A stretch of DNA of 64,000 nt from Pantoea vagans. Its GTDB lineage: Bacteria; Pseudomonadota; Gammaproteobacteria; Enterobacterales; Enterobacteriaceae. The notes under the pieces are model-generated. The model was not told where the DNA came from and ran no database searches. It saw nothing but the letters and a program-made list of their open reading frames with translations. The translations under genes were made by a program, and so were the position numbers. The DNA lies in contig NZ_CP011427.1 in assembly GCF_001506165.1 (NCBI RefSeq), positions 2,852,001 through 2,916,000 of the forward strand, written 5' to 3'. This document shows, piece after piece, positions 31,067-39,893 of the stretch (its first letter is position 1; each line of letters opens with the position of its first letter).

Positions 31067-31306
31067 TCAACGCGTTGACGATGCCGATAAATGTCGTGTG
31101 GTCGATGCCGGATGACGCGCTAACGCGGCGGCAGGACGAACCGGACGGCGCACCAATTCGCCGCTGCAATTCGGGCAGCGCTGGTTCAGGATGGTTTCCA
31201 CGCAGGTGACACAGAAGGTGCATTCAAATGAACAAATACGGGCATCCGGTGACTCTGGCGGCAAATCTTTATCACAGCATTCGCAGTTAGGACGAAGTTC
31301 CAGCAT
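31067..31306 (-). CDS. DUF1272 cysteine-rich protein
   Basis: This 79-residue protein matches the DUF1272 family (MLELRPNCECCDKDLPPESP, then CSFECTFC, and CPNCSGELVRRP). The cysteines CxxC, CxxxC and CxxC form a probable zinc-binding treble. Function unknown. The final 15 or so residues after the conserved RP-rich part run on without similarity I can recall. Confidence 0.85.
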   Translation of the reverse strand: MLELRPNCECCDKDLPPESPDARICSFECTFCVTCVETILNQRCPNCSGELVRRPVRPAAALARHPASTTRHLSASSTR

Positions 31307-31476
31307 GGCGGTCTCCTCTCAGTTTAGCGCCTATCATCACCTGCTTGTGCGGTCAGCACCAGACCGCTGACGGACACCATCCGGACAGATCGGGACAATC
31401 CTTCAGGGCAAAAGCATTACATTCCGCGTTTCACGTTCTATAGTTCAATCGCCACATTTACACATGAGATTATGCA

Positions 31477-32580
31477 ATGCGAATCAAAGGCCTTAACTTC
31501 GGTTTCTTTATTGTGATTTTGGCGATCGTCACGGTTGCCTTTTTTGATGTGCTGACACCCTACTTTTCCGCCATCTTCTGGGCTGCGATTCTGGCGGTGA
31601 TCTTCCATCCATTAAAATCCCTGCTGCGCCGCAAAATGGGCGATCGCAACGGGCTGGCTGCCTTTGCCACCTTAGCGATCATTTGCCTGATCGTCTTCAC
31701 GCCACTGGCCATCATCACCTCTTCAATGGTGGTGGAGGTCAACACCGTCTACACCAAGCTGCAGAACAACTCGTCGCAGTTCCCTGCGGTGTTTGCCGAT
31801 CTGATGCAGCATTTACCTTCATGGGCGCGTAACTATCTCGCTGAAAATCACCTCGACAATGCCGGACAGATTCAGCAAAAACTGTCTGAGTTTGCGTTAA
31901 AAGGCGGTCAGTACATGGCCGGCAGTGTGTTCCTGATCGGCAAAGGTACCTTCACCTTCACCGTGGGTTTTGGCGTAATGCTCTACCTGCTGTTCTTCCT
32001 GTTAAAGGATGGCGCATGGTTAGTGGCGTTGATGCTGGAAGCGCTGCCGCTTTCAACCTACGTAAAGCATCATCTGATGATGAAGTTCGCGGCGGTGTCC
32101 CGTGCTACGGTAAAAGGCACGGTTGTGGTGGCAGTGGTTCAGGGGATTCTGGGCGGTATCGCCTTCTGGATCACCGGCATTGATGGCAGTCTGCTATGGG
32201 GCACGCTGATGGCGTTCCTGTCGCTGATCCCGGCGGTGGGTTCAGCTATAGTTTGGGTACCAGCAGCGATTTTCTTCTTCGCCACCAGCGCGGTGTGGAA
32301 AGGGTTGTTCCTGGTCGGTTTCTTCGTGGTGGTGGTTGGCTTAGTGGACAACATTTTACGTCCCCTGTTGGTGGGTAAAGACACCAAAATGCCAGACTAC
32401 TTGATCCTGATCTCTACGCTCGGCGGCATGGAAGTTTACGGTATCAACGGTTTTGTCATCGGCCCGCTAATTGCAGCACTGTTTATCGCCTGTTGGAATC
32501 TGCTCTCCGGACGTGACAACCGTGAGAATGCCGAAGAGATCGATGAAGAGTTTATCGAAGAGGGGAAATTGCGCGAGTAA
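31477..32580 (+). CDS. AI-2E family transporter (YdiK/PerM type)
   Basis: This 367-residue inner-membrane protein has about eight helices and the UPF0118/AI-2E family features, including the long soluble stretch after helix 3 and the C-terminal PLLVGKDTKMPDYLILISTLGG motif. Some relatives export autoinducer-2 or exchange sodium for protons. A second paralogue follows 64 bases downstream with an intervening imperfect hairpin (32597-32622). Confidence 0.88.
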   Translation: MRIKGLNFGFFIVILAIVTVAFFDVLTPYFSAIFWAAILAVIFHPLKSLLRRKMGDRNGLAAFATLAIICLIVFTPLAIITSSMVVEVNTVYTKLQNNSSQFPAVFADLMQHLPSWARNYLAENHLDNAGQIQQKLSEFALKGGQYMAGSVFLIGKGTFTFTVGFGVMLYLLFFLLKDGAWLVALMLEALPLSTYVKHHLMMKFAAVSRATVKGTVVVAVVQGILGGIAFWITGIDGSLLWGTLMAFLSLIPAVGSAIVWVPAAIFFFATSAVWKGLFLVGFFVVVVGLVDNILRPLLVGKDTKMPDYLILISTLGGMEVYGINGFVIGPLIAALFIACWNLLSGRDNRENAEEIDEEFIEEGKLRE

Positions 32581-32644
32581 GCGGTTTCCCGATCAGGCGG
32601 TTGCCCACGTTGGGTAACCGCCCGCTGACTGGAGAACTGCACCG

Positions 32645-33646
32645 ATGTACCAGGGTTGGTTAAAAACGCTCTCCCCCGTGGCGCAAGCCCTGTTCCTGCT
32701 CGCATGCCTCACCTTGGTTTTACTGGGCTTGCGGCTCGCTGCACCGTTGATCAATCAGGTGCTGTTGGCTATTTTTCTTGCCGCCATGCTGGACCCGCTG
32801 ATTAGCCGCCTGGCACAGCGCGGCATTCCTCGCGCCCTCTCTTCACTGCTGGTGATCGTCATCCTGTTAATGCTGATCGTAATCACCATCATGTCACTCA
32901 GCGCGTCGGCACCCGATCTGATTAAACTCAGCCGCCAGGCGCCTAATCTGGTCGCCGCCAAGCTGCAATACCTGACGCAATCCCTCAGCCAGATGGGCAT
33001 TATCCTCACCGCCGATGAGATGCTGAATTTCGTTGATGCGGGAGCGGTGGTACGTTTCGTCACCACGCAACTGTCGATGATTCCCGGCTTACTCTCCTGG
33101 TGGCTGATGGTGTTTTTGATGCTGTTGTTTATGCTCATTGAACTGCCACTGCTAAAACGCGTGGTACGCACCAGCGAACGGCACACCCGCTTATTCACGG
33201 CACTGGAGGAAGGGATTCAGAGCGTACTGGTCTATGCGCGGGTCAAAACGTTTACCGGTCTACTCGGCGGTGTGATTGTCTGGGCAGTGGCCCATATGAT
33301 TGGGCTCAAGTTCGCCTTTTTGTGGGGCGTGCTGATGTTTATCTTCAACTACATTCCGGTATTGGGTTCGTTCCTGGCGGCCATTCCGCCGGTAATCCAA
33401 ACCTTTATCATGTTCGATATCAAAACCAGTCTGATGATGGTGGCATTTTTTGTCGCCCTCAATCTGATGCTGAGTTCGGTGCTGGAACCGCTGATGCTGG
33501 GAAAACGCCTGAATATGACGCTGACAGTTCAGCTATTGGCTTTCCTGTTCTGGCAAGCGCTGCTCGGCATCACCGGTGCAATTCTTGCCATTCCCCTCAC
33601 CTTCCTGCTGAAAAAAGTCTGGCTGGCAGTACGCCAGCCAGCTTAA
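32645..33646 (+). CDS. AI-2E family transporter, second paralogue
   Basis: This 333-residue membrane protein is another UPF0118/AI-2E member (FNYIPVLGSFLAAIPP, then LEPLMLGKRLNMT). It is diverged from the gene before it, so this is an old tandem pair, not a recent copy. A hairpin at 33692-33715 follows. Confidence 0.87.
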   Translation: MYQGWLKTLSPVAQALFLLACLTLVLLGLRLAAPLINQVLLAIFLAAMLDPLISRLAQRGIPRALSSLLVIVILLMLIVITIMSLSASAPDLIKLSRQAPNLVAAKLQYLTQSLSQMGIILTADEMLNFVDAGAVVRFVTTQLSMIPGLLSWWLMVFLMLLFMLIELPLLKRVVRTSERHTRLFTALEEGIQSVLVYARVKTFTGLLGGVIVWAVAHMIGLKFAFLWGVLMFIFNYIPVLGSFLAAIPPVIQTFIMFDIKTSLMMVAFFVALNLMLSSVLEPLMLGKRLNMTLTVQLLAFLFWQALLGITGAILAIPLTFLLKKVWLAVRQPA

Positions 33647-33691
33647 TTGAACGCATCAAATTGTCTGGTCACATTCACTGAAGCCTGTAGG

Positions 33692-33715
33692 GCACCCGCA
33701 ACCGACAGCGGGTGC
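33692..33715 (+). terminator. Hairpin after the transporter pair
   Basis: A perfect 8-bp stem (GCACCCGC / GCGGGTGC) with an eight-base loop lies 46 bases after the stop. There is no T tail, so termination is only possible. Confidence 0.4.
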
Positions 33716-33807
33716 ACCTACTGAGGAATAGGTGACGCTTTGATTGTCAGGATTGCGCCTATAGAATGCGAGTATTATCAAAATCCGGACAATTCCTGGC
33801 TAACTCC

Positions 33808-34368
33808 ATGATAAACGATGAGCAAAACCTTTCCCCTTATGCGTTCCTCCGCCTTTGCATTCATGCCGAAACCATGGGGCTTGATCGCACGTTCTCTTGG
33901 GGACGGGCATGGCGCCGTTACCGAAAAAGCCGTCATGTGCAATATCAGGTGAAATGGCGTTTCGCCAGTTACTTTCACGCCAAAGGCGGCAAATGGAATC
34001 GTAAATTTGCGATCTGGCTCAATGACCGCATCACGGAGCGCTACAACGTTGAGATAGCACTTGGCGCGGTGATCGGTCCTGGGCTGCGTATCGGGCATCA
34101 CAACGGCATTGTCATCTCTAATGTGGTGCGAGCCGGTGCCAATCTGGTCATCCGCCAGAACACCACCATTGGCGTTAAGGACCATACTGACGGCAGAATC
34201 GACATCGGCGATAACGTGAGTATTGGTGCTCACAGTTGCATCATCGCGAATAATTTAACAATAGGGAGCAACGTCACCATTGGTGCGCAGACATTTGTCA
34301 ATAAAGATCTCCCCGATGGCGCCACCTGCTACACCAAGCGTGAGTATGTGATTATTCATCACCAATAA
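33808..34368 (+). CDS. Hexapeptide-repeat acyltransferase (serine acetyltransferase-like)
   Basis: This protein of about 186 residues has an N-terminal helical part and a left-handed beta-helix of hexapeptide repeats (IGPGLRIGHHNGIVIS, ISIGAHSC-like INIGDNVSIGAHS). It resembles the CysE-like acetyltransferases found in capsule and exopolysaccharide clusters more than CysE itself. The frame is open from an ATG at 33766; neither start has a good ribosome site. It stands alone here, so the acceptor is unknown. Confidence 0.75.
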   Translation: MINDEQNLSPYAFLRLCIHAETMGLDRTFSWGRAWRRYRKSRHVQYQVKWRFASYFHAKGGKWNRKFAIWLNDRITERYNVEIALGAVIGPGLRIGHHNGIVISNVVRAGANLVIRQNTTIGVKDHTDGRIDIGDNVSIGAHSCIIANNLTIGSNVTIGAQTFVNKDLPDGATCYTKREYVIIHHQ

Positions 34369-34618
34369 TGTCACTCTGGGCACAACAGTGCCCAACGACA
34401 ATAAATGATCTTCCCCTCAAATCAAATAATTAATAAAAATACGCCAACGAAATAAATAATATATTAAAAACAATAAAAACCCAGTCAGGAATGGATATTA
34501 ACCTCGTAAGGCAATCACTACAAAATTAACATTTGCGCCACCCACGCTTTAATCATAAAATCCATTAACCATTAAAATAACATCTAATAACTTCTTTCGT
34601 GATTAACAGGACTGTGAC

Positions 34619-35242
34619 ATGAAGAATGTGCTTATTGTTGATGATCATCCGGTAGTCAGGATGGCACTCCGATTATTACTTGAAACGGATAATATGAATG
34701 TCATCGGTGAAACCGATGACGGCTTTGAAGCGATGAACCTCACCAAAAGACTCTCACCGGATTTAATTATCGTTGATATCGATATGCCCTCCTACAACGG
34801 CATCGATCTGGTGCAACGCCTGCGCAACAATGACTTTGGCGGCGGCATCTTAGTGCTGACGGGTAAGGACGGCGATCACTATATCAAACGCAGTGCCAGC
34901 GCGGGTGCGGATGGTTTTATCAGTAAACGCAATAATATGACGGAATTACACGATGCGATTAGAGCGATTAACGCAGGCTACGGTTATTTTCCGCTGAATC
35001 GTAAACGCCATGGCATGGCCGATGATGAACCAGCAGACAAAGCAAAAATTGAAGCTCTCTCCAGTAAAGAACTTCAGGTGCTGGTGTTTTTAACCCGAGG
35101 AATGAAAGTCGTCGAAATGGCACAAAAAATGAAAATAAGCGACAAGACGGTTAGCACTTATAAACGTCGACTGATGTAGAAACTGGACATTCATAATATG
35201 GTCGGACTCTACGAATTCGCCAAACGCAATAATATCTCCTGA
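34619..35242 (+). pseudogene. EvgA/BvgA-like response regulator interrupted by an amber codon
   Basis: The receiver domain (residues 1-120) is intact, with the acidic pocket DD at 8-9 and the phospho-acceptor Asp53 (IIVDIDMPS). A LuxR/NarL-type HTH follows, but an in-frame TAG at 35177-35179 stops translation after STYKRRLM. The same frame then continues for 20 conserved codons (KLDIHNMVGLYEFAKRNNIS) to a TGA at 35242, giving exactly the 207 residues of the paralogue at 38887-39510. Related proteins have Glu at the stop position, so one GAG to TAG change explains it. The truncated 186-residue product would lose the last HTH helix. It precedes the hybrid kinase by eight bases. Confidence 0.88.
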
Positions 35243-35249
35243 ATACCTC

Positions 35250-38200
35250 ATGCTTAAATTCGCGTATCTGCTTACTCTCTTTTTTAGCCTGTTCATTCTG
35301 CCCGCGCAGGCGGAAGAGTCTCGGATGATGCAGATATTCAGTCGCGAGCAAATTATCCCACTGACGTTTACCCTGTCCGATAACGACTGGCGTTGGCTGG
35401 GTAAAAAACGCGAGATCAAAGTGGGTGTCTATTCACCCGATAATCCCCCTTTTAATCTCACCAGCGACGCGAATACCTTAGAGGGCTTATCGGCTGATTA
35501 CACCAAACTGGTGCTGCATCATCTTGGGCTTCAGATAAAAACGCACTACTTTCCCAGTCGCAGCGCTGCCTTTGACGCCCTACAACAGGGCGCGTTGGAT
35601 ATGCTGGTTACGGGCGCAGGCAATCAGGAAACCCCGCCAGAACTCTTGCTCAGCCAATCAGTGGTTGATGACTTCCCCGCCATGGTGTCACAAGAAAACA
35701 GGTTGTCTGCCCGCCAGGATGAGCCTGCACAACTGCACATCGCCCTGCAGCGTGGCTACTTGAGTGATGCATGGGTGGAGAGCCGCTATCCAGAAGCAAA
35801 AATCACCCGCTACCCGTCCGCATTGAGCGCGCTAGCCTCGGTCGCATTTGGCGAAAATGAGGTGTTTATCGGCAATCTGACCTCTGCCAGCTATCTGATT
35901 GAGCGCAACTACGCTTCCACACTCTCGGTCGTGCGCATTTTTGAACGCACCGATGCTGGCCACCGATTTGTCTTCCTCGCCGCCAATGCACCGCTACTTC
36001 GCGCGGTGAATAAGGTTATTAATGCCATTCCACAACAGCAGCATCAGGCCTTATTTCACCAGTGGGGACAAAGCCTACCCGCTTCACTGGCTGCTCAGCC
36101 GCAGCTGTTCAATGACAGTGAGCGGCGCTGGCTGCGCCAACACAAAGTGCTACGTGTGGTGATCAATCCCTTAGACGCGCCCTTTACCCTGAAAGATCGT
36201 CAGAACAGCTTCAATGGCATGACAGCGGATTTGCTGCGCTTGATTCATCTGCGCACCGGGCTGAATTTCAAAATGGTTGAAGCTTCCTCGGTCAACGACA
36301 TGCTGGATAAGTTGAGCAGTCATCAGGCCGAGTTTGCCGGCTCACTGACCTACAGCGCGCAGCGGGAAGATCGTGCGTTATTTTCGCGGCCCTATGTTTA
36401 TCCGCCCTATGTTTTAGTCAGTAAAGATTCGCTGGGATCGCCGAATTCACTCAGCGAGATCACCACTCTCGCTATTACTCCACAGCATGAACTCACTCAG
36501 TGGCTGACGGAAAATTATCCCCATATCAAACTGGTGAACGTTGAGAATGCCAGCATCGCGCTGCAAATGGTTAATGAAGGACGCGTCGACAGCGCGGTGA
36601 ACAACCTGATATCCGCGCGATATATGATCGACCGCTACTTCAGCAATCGACTGCAGATTTCGGCGCGTCTGGGGGAACATCCTGCCCGCATCGCCTTTGC
36701 CATTGGGCGCGAAAACCCAGAGCTACTCAGCATTTTGAATAAAGCGCTGGCGGCCCTCTCTCCCCGCGATATTTCGCAACTGACGATGAAATGGCAGGGC
36801 ACGCCGGATGTCAAACTGGATACCTGGTTGGCCTATCGCCACGAGTTCTATTGGCTGGCGGGAATCTTTGCGCTGCTGGTAATCACCACTCTGTTCTGGA
36901 ACTACCATTTGCACCGCGCCATACGCCAACGCAAGGAGGCGCAAGCACGGCTTCAGGAGCAGGCAGCGTTTCAAGAGACCCTGTTTAACGGTACGCCAGT
37001 GCCGATTTATGTCATCAATAGTGCGGGTGAATTAACCAACAAAAATCCAGCCTGGAGTCATTTTTTTGCGGATGAGTACAGCCACATCAGCCAACTCCCC
37101 CTCAGTGATACCGCGCACCCATTGCACACCATCTGCCACGCTCATATGACGCTGCTGGCGGAGCAAACATCACGAGTTATGCCGCCACAGCGTGGACAGA
37201 TCGATAACGGACGCGAGCGACGTGAAGTGATCCATCGGGCTGAAGCCTTCCGCGATCATTACGGCAATATCGCGGGTTTAATTTGTAGCTGGCAGGATGT
37301 AACCGAGCATGAACGCCTGACGCGCGCGCTCTCTTTAGCCCGGGAGCGCGCCGAGCAGGCAAATCGCACCAAGAGCACCTTCCTTGCCACCATGAGCCAT
37401 GAAATTCGCACCCCGATCAGCGCGATTATTGGCCTGCTGGAACTGGCGGTTACCGATCGCCAGCAGCAGTGTGATAAGGAGTCGGTGCGGGTGGCCTATG
37501 AATCCGCACAGTCTCTGATGGGGCTGATTGGCGATATCCTCGATATGGCAAAAATTGAGTCCGGTAAGCTGGAGTTCACCACGGAATGGGTGAGTTTTGA
37601 GAAGCTGGCCGAACCGGTGGTGCGGGTGTTTTCAGGCCTGGCACGCCAGAAAGGCTTGCTGCTGCATTACCACATTGATGCACTGCATCCCGATGAGATT
37701 CACGTCGATCCGATGCGTCTGCGGCAGATCCTCTCCAACCTGATCAGTAACGCCATCAAATTCACCGAGCATGGATCGGTAGAAGTGCAGATTCGCAGCC
37801 AACCCCGTGAGGATGATCAGATTCAACTGGAAATGATCGTGCAGGACACCGGCATTGGCATCAGCGAAGTTGAGCAGCAGCTGATTTTCAATCCCTATGA
37901 ACAATCGGCTTCAGGCAAAAAACAGAGCGGGACAGGATTAGGTCTGGCGATCTGTGAGCAGATGGTGGCGATGATGGGAGGATGCATCACCCTACACAGC
38001 CAACCCGGCCGCGGCACCCGCATTAGTGTGCATATCCCGCTCTCCAGCCGTAAAGCACTGGATATCCCGGTCGAGGCCGTTTCCCAGCAGGAGTGTTGCA
38101 ATTTACCCCTCACCATTTTGACGGTGGACGATCACCCGGCCAACCGGTTATTGCTGAAACGACAACTCACTCGCCTGGGGCATAACGTGATTGAAGCGGA

Positions 38201-38852
38201 GAATGGCGAACAGGCGTTATGGCTATGGCAGGAGAATACCGTTGATTTGGTGATTACAGATTGCAGCATGCCGGTGATGGATGGTTTTGCTTTAACCCGC
38301 CAGCTGCGCCAGAAACAGCGTGGCCCATTGACGATCATGGGACTGACCGCCAATGCCCAACCGGAAGAGCGCTTGCGTTGCCTTGATGCGGGCATGGACG
38401 ATTGCCTGTTCAAACCGCTGCGTTTACCCCAGTTGGATGCCATCCTGCATAACATCCCGCGTTCAGCTGCCGCCACTACCTCAAAGCACCTCAAACTGCA
38501 TCAGCTCCTCGACCTTAATGCACTGCGCGATCTGGCGCACCATGACGCCGAGATGTTAGAGCGATTACTCAGTGCCACCCGTGAAGAGAACCTGCGCGAT
38601 ATGCAGTTCGCCTACACCAGCTGTGATAAAGGTGACTGGCTGGCACTGGAGCGCAGCCTGCACCGACTGGCAGGATCGGTACAAATCATTGGTGCGTTAG
38701 ACATTGCCGCGCAGTGTCGCAAGCTGGAAGAGGCGTGCGTCACCCCAATAGAGGCCGTGGATATTAAACAGATGCTGGATGAAACCCTCAGCTGTGTACA
38801 ACTGCTTAACCAAGCCATTCAGAATTTCATTCAGGAACAGCGGGCCTTGTAA
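35250..38852 (+). CDS. EvgS/BvgS-like hybrid sensor kinase
   Basis: This 1200-residue multi-step phosphorelay kinase has a signal peptide (to AQA-EE), two tandem periplasmic solute-binding-type (VFT) sensor domains (about 50-270 and 290-530), a membrane helix (about 533-553), a PAS-like segment, HisKA with His717 (SHEIRTPISAI), an ATPase domain (NAIKFTEHG, DTGIGIS, GTGLGLAI), a receiver with Asp1004 (ITDCSMPVMDG), and an HPt domain with His1138 (LHRLAGSVQ). All relay residues are present. E. coli EvgS responds to acid and oxidised quinones. It lies between two EvgA-like regulators. Confidence 0.92.
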   Translation: MLKFAYLLTLFFSLFILPAQAEESRMMQIFSREQIIPLTFTLSDNDWRWLGKKREIKVGVYSPDNPPFNLTSDANTLEGLSADYTKLVLHHLGLQIKTHYFPSRSAAFDALQQGALDMLVTGAGNQETPPELLLSQSVVDDFPAMVSQENRLSARQDEPAQLHIALQRGYLSDAWVESRYPEAKITRYPSALSALASVAFGENEVFIGNLTSASYLIERNYASTLSVVRIFERTDAGHRFVFLAANAPLLRAVNKVINAIPQQQHQALFHQWGQSLPASLAAQPQLFNDSERRWLRQHKVLRVVINPLDAPFTLKDRQNSFNGMTADLLRLIHLRTGLNFKMVEASSVNDMLDKLSSHQAEFAGSLTYSAQREDRALFSRPYVYPPYVLVSKDSLGSPNSLSEITTLAITPQHELTQWLTENYPHIKLVNVENASIALQMVNEGRVDSAVNNLISARYMIDRYFSNRLQISARLGEHPARIAFAIGRENPELLSILNKALAALSPRDISQLTMKWQGTPDVKLDTWLAYRHEFYWLAGIFALLVITTLFWNYHLHRAIRQRKEAQARLQEQAAFQETLFNGTPVPIYVINSAGELTNKNPAWSHFFADEYSHISQLPLSDTAHPLHTICHAHMTLLAEQTSRVMPPQRGQIDNGRERREVIHRAEAFRDHYGNIAGLICSWQDVTEHERLTRALSLARERAEQANRTKSTFLATMSHEIRTPISAIIGLLELAVTDRQQQCDKESVRVAYESAQSLMGLIGDILDMAKIESGKLEFTTEWVSFEKLAEPVVRVFSGLARQKGLLLHYHIDALHPDEIHVDPMRLRQILSNLISNAIKFTEHGSVEVQIRSQPREDDQIQLEMIVQDTGIGISEVEQQLIFNPYEQSASGKKQSGTGLGLAICEQMVAMMGGCITLHSQPGRGTRISVHIPLSSRKALDIPVEAVSQQECCNLPLTILTVDDHPANRLLLKRQLTRLGHNVIEAENGEQALWLWQENTVDLVITDCSMPVMDGFALTRQLRQKQRGPLTIMGLTANAQPEERLRCLDAGMDDCLFKPLRLPQLDAILHNIPRSAAATTSKHLKLHQLLDLNALRDLAHHDAEMLERLLSATREENLRDMQFAYTSCDKGDWLALERSLHRLAGSVQIIGALDIAAQCRKLEEACVTPIEAVDIKQMLDETLSCVQLLNQAIQNFIQEQRAL

Positions 38853-38867
38853 GCAATGAGGCCCGCT
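38839..38867. terminator. Hairpin between kinase and second regulator
   Basis: A perfect 9-bp inverted repeat (AGCGGGCCT / AGGCCCGCT) with an 11-base loop covers the stop codon of the kinase and lies before the convergent regulator's stop. Confidence 0.55.
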
Positions 38868-38886
38868 ATTCTCTATCGTTACGGAA

Positions 38887-39510
38887 TTAATCCATATTAT
38901 GCCGTGCCGTAAAGTCATACAGGTCGATCATATTTTTCAGCTCTAATTTTTCCATCATGCGGCACTTGTAGGTGCTGATGGTTTTGTCGCTGATGTTCAT
39001 GATTTTAGCAATCTCAACAATTTTCATACCCTGCGCCAGATAACGCATCACATCCATTTCTCTGGCGGTAAGCGTGGCGATTTTATCCTGTGCACTGTGC
39101 GCCTCAGCGAGCATCAGCCGCCGTGCACGCGCGCCGGGAAAATAGCCGTAGCCACGGCGCATCGCGCTCAGCGCATCATGCAACTCTACTAACTCTTTGC
39201 GTTTGCTGATAAACCCATCGGCGCCTGCACTGGCACAGCGCCGAATATAGTGTTCACTGTCCTTGCCCGACAGCACAAGAATACCGATATCCGACCCTTG
39301 CTGGCGGATGCGCTGTACAACGTCAATACCGTTAAGTGAAGGGATATCGATATCAATGATGAGTAAATCTGGCCGCAACTTTTTCACCAGCACAATGGCT
39401 TGCAAACCGTCATTCACCTCCGCAGCCACCACCAGATTTTGCTTTTCAAGCAGCAGCTTGACGGCGAAGCGTGTGACGGGGTGATCATCCACAATCAATA
39501 CATTTTTCAT
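38887..39510 (-). CDS. EvgA/BvgA-like response regulator, intact copy
   Basis: This 207-residue regulator has a receiver domain with the DD pocket and phospho-acceptor Asp (LLIIDIDIPS), and a complete LuxR-type HTH (SDKTISTYKCRMMEKLELKN). Its N-terminus MKNVLIVDDHPV is the same as that of the interrupted copy on the other side of the kinase, so the two are paralogues from a duplication. It converges on the kinase and may be the working partner of EvgS-like phosphorelay here (inference). Confidence 0.92.
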   Translation of the reverse strand: MKNVLIVDDHPVTRFAVKLLLEKQNLVVAAEVNDGLQAIVLVKKLRPDLLIIDIDIPSLNGIDVVQRIRQQGSDIGILVLSGKDSEHYIRRCASAGADGFISKRKELVELHDALSAMRRGYGYFPGARARRLMLAEAHSAQDKIATLTAREMDVMRYLAQGMKIVEIAKIMNISDKTISTYKCRMMEKLELKNMIDLYDFTARHNMD

Positions 39511-39893
39511 TCTTCACCTTGCGCAGATTGGCCATTCCCGAACATCGCTGAGAAGGCTGGGTCATTCAGGACCTATCTACACGTTAAATCGGTCGTTCGG
39601 ACTGAAGACTAAAATAATTAACCCTTTGAATGTCATAGTTTTGTGTATAGGTAAGTAAAGATAAAAATATACAGATTAAATGAATGAAACCCCTGCAAGG
39701 GTGGTGTTATGGGGGTGAATAGATCCTTTCATGCGCTTGCCAGCAAGTGTGGTGCTGCGGACAGAACAAATCAGGAACGGCAAGGTGAGAGAGTATTCTA
39801 ATGTTGTTATGACATCATATCTGGCGGGATGACAATGGACACTCGTAATGGCTTACCTGATTAGAGTGAAGCCATTACTTATGGGAAAATGAA
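39511..39893. other. Intergenic region at left edge of the accessory island
   Basis: This 383-base region holds the upstream region of the response regulator, the boundary motif CAAGGGTGGTGTTAT (39696-39710) that recurs at 54134, and a perfect 9-bp inverted repeat TAATGGCTT / AAGCCATTA (39846-39877) just past the end of the helicase gene. I see no gene. Confidence 0.55.
39696..39710 (+). repeat. Boundary motif, left copy
   Basis: CAAGGGTGGTGTTAT followed by GGGGG; the same 15 bases recur at 54134-54148 and a diverged copy lies at 47342-47356. Confidence 0.6.
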
